Shown here: piece after piece, positions 1 through 2,815 of the stretch | Layout of the letters: each line of letters starts with the position of its first letter | How positions within the stretch are numbered: the first letter of the stretch is position 1 | Assembly (NCBI GenBank): GCA_934754975.1 | Contig: CAKVKI010000172.1 | Coordinates: 1-5,743 of the forward strand | Reading direction: 5' to 3' | Length of the DNA stretch: 5,743 nucleotides | From: an uncultured Alistipes sp. | Lineage (GTDB): Bacteria > Bacteroidota > Bacteroidia > Bacteroidales > Rikenellaceae | Program-made: the position numbers and the translations under genes | The notes under the pieces: model-generated | Seen by the model: only the letters and a program-made list of their open reading frames with translations | Database searches by the model: none | Told to the model about the DNA's origin: nothing

Positions 1-23
1 TTTCAGTCGTGCCGAATGCGCAG

Positions 24-269
24 CTACCACGGCTTTCCGCCCCGCCGGATGCGATACCCATTGACGACAGCCATCAGCGGCGAGACGAAAAAGCAAAGCC
101 ACCACCAGCGCCATTGGCCGCAGGCAAGGGAGACGACCAGCAGTACGGCCATAAAAGCCAAGCCGACATATCCCCAGCGGAGTTGTGCGCGGGCCGTTTC
201 AAGCGCCGCGTTCCGACGAATATCGGCGCAGATCCGGTCTATCTCGTCTTTGCTTTTCTCCACAATCAA
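24..269 (-). CDS. Small two-helix membrane protein of unknown function
   Basis: This 81-residue protein is not one I recognise. Residues 1-32 are charged, hydrophilic and probably helical. They are followed by two hydrophobic segments at about 33-50 and 53-72, separated by a short turn (GQWR) next to a tryptophan run at 55-57. A short basic tail (RIRRGGKPW) ends it. This pattern predicts a hairpin inner-membrane protein with both ends in the cytoplasm; there is no signal peptide or catalytic motif. No ATG is available near the N-terminus. The longest start is TTG at 269, with GTG at 263 as an alternative. An in-frame stop lies just upstream, so the true start must be here. The stop of the dehydrogenase gene is only 4 bases away, which suggests co-transcription and translational coupling. 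That the frame is a gene is well supported by its amino-acid pattern and operon position; its function is unknown. Confidence 0.72.
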   Translation of the reverse strand: MIVEKSKDEIDRICADIRRNAALETARAQLRWGYVGLAFMAVLLVVSLACGQWRWWWLCFFVSPLMAVVNGYRIRRGGKPW

Positions 270-273
270 AAAG

Positions 274-1089
274 CTATTTCAGGGGCGAATCGGGCTCTTT
301 GGACATCACCAGATAGAACATCCTGTCGAGGAAACCCGGTGCGAATTTCTTGACGAAATGGGTGGCGCGGCCCTCGTTCTCCATCAGGCAGAGACGCTTG
401 CGTTTCAGAATACCGCGGGCGACGATCCGGGCGACCTCGTCCGAAGTCATCATTTTCGCCTCGTTGCGCGGGGTTTCGCCCTGCGCCGACCCGTCGGCCT
501 TGAGGGCCGAGAAACGGACGTTCGAAGCCGTGAAACCGGGACAGGCGATCATCACATGCAGTCCCTTTTTGAGGTTCTCGATGCGCAGGGTCTCCAGGAA
601 ACCCGTCATGGCGTATTTCGACGCCGAATAACCCGTCCGGCCCGGAAGTCCGTGCAGGCCCGCGACGGACGAGATGCCGACGATGGAACCGTGCGACTGC
701 TGAAGATACGGCAGCGCGAATTTACAGCAATTGACCGTACCCCAGAAATTAACGTCCATCAGGCGGTGAAGCACGCCGAGGTCCACGTCGTCGAAAATGG
801 CACGCATCGAAAGCCCGGCGTTGCAGACCAGCACGTCGATTCCGCCGAACTCGCTCACGGCCGTGGCGACCAGCTCGCGGCACTCTTCGACATTCGACAC
901 ATCGACGCCGCAGTAGGCGGCCTGCCCGCCTTTGGAGCGGATGTCACCCGCGATGAGCTGCAGTTTCTGCACGCTGCGCGCACCCAGCACGACCCGCGCG
1001 CCCTGCGCGGCGAACTCGCGCGCCATCGCTTCGCCGATACCCGACGAAGCGCCCGTCACGATGACGACTTTATCCTTAAAGTTTTTCAT
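274..1089 (-). CDS. Short-chain dehydrogenase/reductase (classical SDR, NAD(P)-dependent)
   Basis: This 271-residue protein is a classical short-chain dehydrogenase, a soluble Rossmann-fold enzyme that interconverts a hydroxyl and a carbonyl group using NAD(P)(H). The hallmarks are all visible. The cofactor loop TGASSGIG is at residues 12-19. Arg38, after the second strand, suggests a preference for NADP(H). Asp63 contacts the adenine, and NAG is at 90-92. The catalytic tetrad is Asn114, Ser141, Tyr154 and Lys158 (YxxxK), and the PG motif is at 184-185. The chain is slightly longer than the usual 250 residues, with a C-terminal extension rich in basic and hydrophobic residues (about 225-260) that may help bind substrate or the membrane. 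The layout recalls the 11-beta-HSD-like/DHRS7-like subgroup, but the substrate cannot be read from the sequence. The ATG at 1089 follows the stop of the upstream hydrolase gene by 1 base, so the two are surely in one operon. Confidence 0.93.
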   Translation of the reverse strand: MKNFKDKVVIVTGASSGIGEAMAREFAAQGARVVLGARSVQKLQLIAGDIRSKGGQAAYCGVDVSNVEECRELVATAVSEFGGIDVLVCNAGLSMRAIFDDVDLGVLHRLMDVNFWGTVNCCKFALPYLQQSHGSIVGISSVAGLHGLPGRTGYSASKYAMTGFLETLRIENLKKGLHVMIACPGFTASNVRFSALKADGSAQGETPRNEAKMMTSDEVARIVARGILKRKRLCLMENEGRATHFVKKFAPGFLDRMFYLVMSKEPDSPLK

Positions 1090-1090
1090 A

Positions 1091-1876
1091 TCAATCGTTT
1101 ATTTCAATTTCCAAAGTATCGTAAGCCATATGCACATGGGGCGGAAGCGTCGGCTCGGTCGCGGCATGCAGGCCGATGTCATGGGACATATGAGTCAGGT
1201 AGGCTTCGCGCGGCGCGACGCGTGCGATCAACTCCAGCGCCTCGGCCACATTGAAGTGCGAATAATGCCCGGCGAAACGGAGCGCATTGACCACCAGCAC
1301 GTCGAGACCGGACAGTTTTTTGACTTCGGCGTCCGCAATGGTCTTGAAGTCGGTCAGGTAGGCCAGCTTTCCGATGCGGAAACCCGTCACCGTAAAGCGT
1401 TCCGAATGGTGTCCCGAAACAGGGAGGATTTCGACGCCTTTGACGCTGAAAGGCCGCGTAAGGTCGATCTCGTGCAGTTCGATCTCGGGAACGCCCCGGT
1501 ACTTGTCCTGCGCGAAGGCGTAGTCGAAGTCCTTGCGCACGACGTCGAGGGTCTGCGGGGCCGCATAAATGTCGATCTGGTGGATCGTCGGCGGATAATC
1601 GACGAAATTGAAGGCCCTCACGTCGTCCAGCCCGCCGATATGGTCCTTATGCTCGTGCGTCAGCAGGATGGCGTCGATATGGCGGACGCCGGTGCGGAGC
1701 ATCTGGCAGCGGAAATCGGGTCCGGCGTCGATGACAATGCGCACGCCCTGCGTCTCGACCATGGCCGAAGTGCGCAGGCGGTCGTCGCGCCGGTCGGACG
1801 AGGTGCAGACCCGGCAGCGGCATCCGATGACAGGGACACCCTGCGAGGTGCCCGTTCCCAGAAAGGTGAGTTTCAT
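1091..1876 (-). CDS. MBL-fold metallo-hydrolase, PhnP-like phosphodiesterase family
   Basis: This 261-residue protein has the metallo-beta-lactamase fold and resembles PhnP, which in E. coli opens 1,2-cyclic ribose phosphates during phosphonate breakdown. It opens with the family pattern GTGTSQGVP (7-15), then a GCxCxxC cluster (Cys19, Cys21, Cys24) that in PhnP binds a structural zinc. The dinuclear metal site is given by THEHKDH (His74, His76, Asp78, His79), a histidine pair at 156-157, Asp176, and His229 in LTHMSH. The length matches the family. The start chosen is ATG at 1876, because the protein aligns with family members from MKLTFLGTG onward. The same frame stays open for 171 codons further upstream, but that stretch is low-complexity repeat DNA crossing a terminator. 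No C-P lyase genes are visible nearby, so the substrate is probably another cyclic phosphodiester; I leave the symbol empty. It heads the operon with the dehydrogenase. Confidence 0.92.
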   Translation of the reverse strand: MKLTFLGTGTSQGVPVIGCRCRVCTSSDRRDDRLRTSAMVETQGVRIVIDAGPDFRCQMLRTGVRHIDAILLTHEHKDHIGGLDDVRAFNFVDYPPTIHQIDIYAAPQTLDVVRKDFDYAFAQDKYRGVPEIELHEIDLTRPFSVKGVEILPVSGHHSERFTVTGFRIGKLAYLTDFKTIADAEVKKLSGLDVLVVNALRFAGHYSHFNVAEALELIARVAPREAYLTHMSHDIGLHAATEPTLPPHVHMAYDTLEIEIND

Positions 1877-1881
1877 GCAGA

Positions 1882-1889
1882 CAAAAATA
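1882..1889 (-). promoter_or_regulatory. Candidate Bacteroidetes -7 promoter box for the hydrolase operon
   Basis: On the minus strand this reads TATTTTTG, an exact match to the TAnnTTTG box recognised by the Bacteroidetes primary sigma factor. It lies in the only AT-rich patch ahead of the hydrolase ATG. The box ends 5 bases before the start codon, which would put the transcription start at or next to the ATG and give a leaderless or nearly leaderless message. I see no convincing TTTG -33 box at the expected distance upstream. The A/T run could instead serve as a start region for translation on a longer transcript. Confidence 0.35.
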
Positions 1890-1976
1890 GTAAAAATATG
1901 GCGACTGCGCACCGGCATCCGCAAGATTCTCCGCACGGACTTTCGGATACGAACAGGACAACCGGGAAAAGAGAGG

Positions 1977-2126
1977 CGGAAACCGGACGGGAGACACGCC
2001 GGGATCGGATGGGGAACAGCCGGAAACCGGACGGGAGCAGATGAGAGTCGGACGGGAGGGGCGTTCGGGGCGGGAACCGGACAAGGCCGGGCGGGAAGAG
2101 TCACCGCAAACAGGCGGAATCCGGAC
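1977..2126. repeat. Four dispersed direct repeats of a CGGAAACCGGAC element
   Basis: On the plus strand the element occurs at 1977 and 2021 (identical for 17 bases, CGGAAACCGGACGGGAG), at 2071 (CGGGAACCGGAC) and at 2115 (CGGAATCCGGAC). The start-to-start distances are 44, 50 and 44 bases, so these look like degenerate units of a roughly 44-bp tandem repeat. A further partial copy (TCGGACGGGAG) lies at 2048-2058. Periods of 44 and 50 are not multiples of three, which argues against a repeated protein. The stretch is strongly purine-rich on the plus strand. Its function is unknown. Confidence 0.6.
2054..2074 (+). other. Canonical G-quadruplex motif (intramolecular)
   Basis: Four G-runs of 3, 4, 4 and 3 bases are separated by loops of 1, 5 and 1 bases, fitting the G3+ N1-7 rule. 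The G-rich strand is the plus strand, which is the template strand for leftward transcription of the hydrolase operon. RNA copied leftward would be C-rich, and antisense RNA would be G-rich. The motif is embedded in the CGGAAACCGGAC repeat region. The pattern is seen directly; whether it folds in the cell is unknown. Confidence 0.5.
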
Positions 2127-2143
2127 ACAGCCGGGCAGGATCG

Positions 2144-2281
2144 CCGCGGCAACGACACCCCCACCGAACAACCTTCCCCGCGGCAACTAGACAGCCGCCA
2201 TACAACCTCCTCCGCAGCAACGACACACCCATCGAACAACCTCCTTCCCCCCGCGGCAACCGCCCCGCCCCTACAAATCCC
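2144..2281. repeat. Tandem repeat of about 34 bp, four degenerate units
   Basis: On the plus strand, units begin with CCGCGGCAAC at 2144, 2178 and 2251, and with CCGCAGCAAC at 2212, giving periods of 34, 34 and 39 bases. Units 1 to 3 also share a second block, ACAACCT, before a pyrimidine run. Units 1 and 3 are nearly identical through GACACACCCATCGAACAACC, apart from a few substitutions and a short insertion in unit 3. Unit 4 has decayed after its first ten bases. The array is A+C-rich on the plus strand. The 34-bp period rules out a simple in-frame protein repeat. There are no spacers like those of a CRISPR array. Confidence 0.6.
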
Positions 2282-2294
2282 CACGCCCGGAAAC

Positions 2295-2327
2295 GAAAAG
2301 CCGCAGGAAAAATCCTGCGGCTTTTTC
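2295..2327 (-). terminator. Intrinsic terminator after the PII-like gene
   Basis: A perfect 13-bp stem pairs 2296-2308 (AAAAGCCGCAGGA) with 2313-2325, closed by a 4-base loop. Read leftward, the GC-rich stem ends in a run of four T, as expected for termination of the gene whose stop is at 2361. Because the stem carries A/T runs on both flanks, it could also work for rightward transcription. It separates the efflux operon from the hydrolase operon. Confidence 0.85.
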
Positions 2328-2338
2328 ACCGTGCAAGC

Positions 2339-2359
2339 CTGCGGACATGCTATCCGCAG
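2339..2359 (-). other. Hairpin directly after the PII-like stop codon
   Basis: CTGCGGA at 2339-2345 pairs with TCCGCAG at 2353-2359 around a 7-base loop. It begins 1 base after the stop codon at 2361-2363. No T-run follows, so alone it is not a standard terminator. Its arms share the CCGCAG/CTGCGG core with the terminator stem 11 bases further on, so alternative pairings between the two hairpins are possible. It may protect the 3' end of the message or assist termination. Confidence 0.5.
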
Positions 2360-2360
2360 A

Positions 2361-2654
2361 TCACAACGTCTGTTCGATATTCCAGACAAAGGCCCGCGAA
2401 CCCTGCAACTTGGTGGCGGCGTCCATTTCGCGGAACGCTTCCATCAGCGGCGCGACCTTCTCGTCGTCGACGATAGCCATGATCGAGGCGTTCATCGACG
2501 GCCACGCATGCGTCCCGTAATGAGGCTCTCCATCCACGGAGCCGCGCCCCTCGGTCAGCGCCCAGCGGGTGAAACCGCGAATGCCCTGTTCTTCGAGAAT
2601 GGCGTTCACACGGTCGGTAAGCGCCTGATTATAAGACAAAAATACTGCTTTCAT
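2361..2654 (-). CDS. PII-like (GlnB/CutA-fold) small protein linked to RND pump
   Basis: This 97-residue soluble protein follows the PII order of elements. A first strand (KAVFLSY, 2-8) and a helix (about 11-23) come first, then a strand (IRGFTRW, 25-31) leading to a GRGS turn at 36-39. A shortened T-loop-like section with His45, Tyr46, His49 and Trp51 follows, then a strand (ASIMAIV, 56-62), a helix after DDEKV (63-67), and a last strand (SRAFVWNIEQ). The VDDEKV and final FVWNIE segments match the corresponding parts of GlnB-type proteins, but the uridylylation tyrosine and long T-loop are not recognisable. Close relatives are, from memory, common in Bacteroidales and left as hypothetical or PII-like. 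PII-like proteins encoded beside RND exporters are a known theme, so a trimeric sensor of a metal or small ligand tied to the pump is plausible but inferred. The ATG at 2654 has no Shine-Dalgarno, usual for this phylum. Confidence 0.85.
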   Translation of the reverse strand: MKAVFLSYNQALTDRVNAILEEQGIRGFTRWALTEGRGSVDGEPHYGTHAWPSMNASIMAIVDDEKVAPLMEAFREMDAATKLQGSRAFVWNIEQTL

Positions 2655-2673
2655 AGTTATTGGTTTTAACCGT

Positions 2674-2811
2674 TCAAACCGTCCCGAAGATCAACTCGCC
2701 GCCTGCGGCACGCAGGTTCAGCCCAAGGACGGGTCCCCAATTGCAGGCACGGCCAAAGGCCGTCGATACGACCGGCCGGTCTGCAATGAGGTATGAACGG
2801 GTGTTTGTCAT
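2674..2811 (-). CDS. Possible 45-residue small protein between pump and PII-like gene
   Basis: An ATG at 2811 lies 4 bases after the pump's stop codon and opens a frame of 45 codons. The frame ends in TGA at 2674-2676, 19 bases before the ATG of the PII-like gene, so it fills almost the whole gap. The product begins MTNTRSYLIA and ends GGELIFGTV. It has no evident membrane segment, signal peptide or known motif. Codon third positions are mostly G or C (30 of 44 sense codons by my count), as in the neighbouring genes. Against it, the stretch holds three short inverted repeats, and 45 codons can stay open by chance in GC-rich DNA. It could be a real coupled small gene, a decayed gene end, or plain spacer. 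Confidence 0.3.
   Translation of the reverse strand: MTNTRSYLIADRPVVSTAFGRACNWGPVLGLNLRAAGGELIFGTV
2702..2781. repeat. Three short inverted repeats in the pump/PII-like gap
   Basis: CCTGCG at 2702-2707 pairs with CGCAGG at 2711-2716 (3-base loop). ACGGCC at 2749-2754 pairs with GGCCGT at 2758-2763 (3-base loop). GACCGGCCGGTC at 2770-2781 is a perfect 12-base palindrome. None is followed by a T-run, so they are not standard terminators. They could be processing hairpins or an operator-like site, or chance in GC-rich DNA. Confidence 0.35.
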
Positions 2812-2815
2812 GCTG

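Noticed and set aside
16..1254. 412-codon plus-strand ORF
   Set aside because: It is antisense to the small membrane protein, the dehydrogenase and part of the hydrolase, all of which have clear family motifs. The product is Arg/His-rich without domains.
2144..2281. CRISPR array
   Set aside because: The units are contiguous degenerate tandem copies with no unique spacers of regular length, and no cas gene is present.
1877..2389. 171-codon N-terminal extension of the PhnP-like hydrolase
   Set aside because: It crosses a strong terminator hairpin and two non-triplet tandem repeat arrays, is Pro/Arg/Ser-rich low complexity, and lies upstream of the family's own N-terminus (MKLTFLGTG). The frame is open because the plus strand is poor in T.
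932..2669. Overlapping plus-strand ORFs of 370 and 353 codons, and a minus-strand ORF at 1647-2186
   Set aside because: They overlap the hydrolase and the T-poor repeat spacer in other frames and show no family motif; one runs antisense through the PII-like gene.
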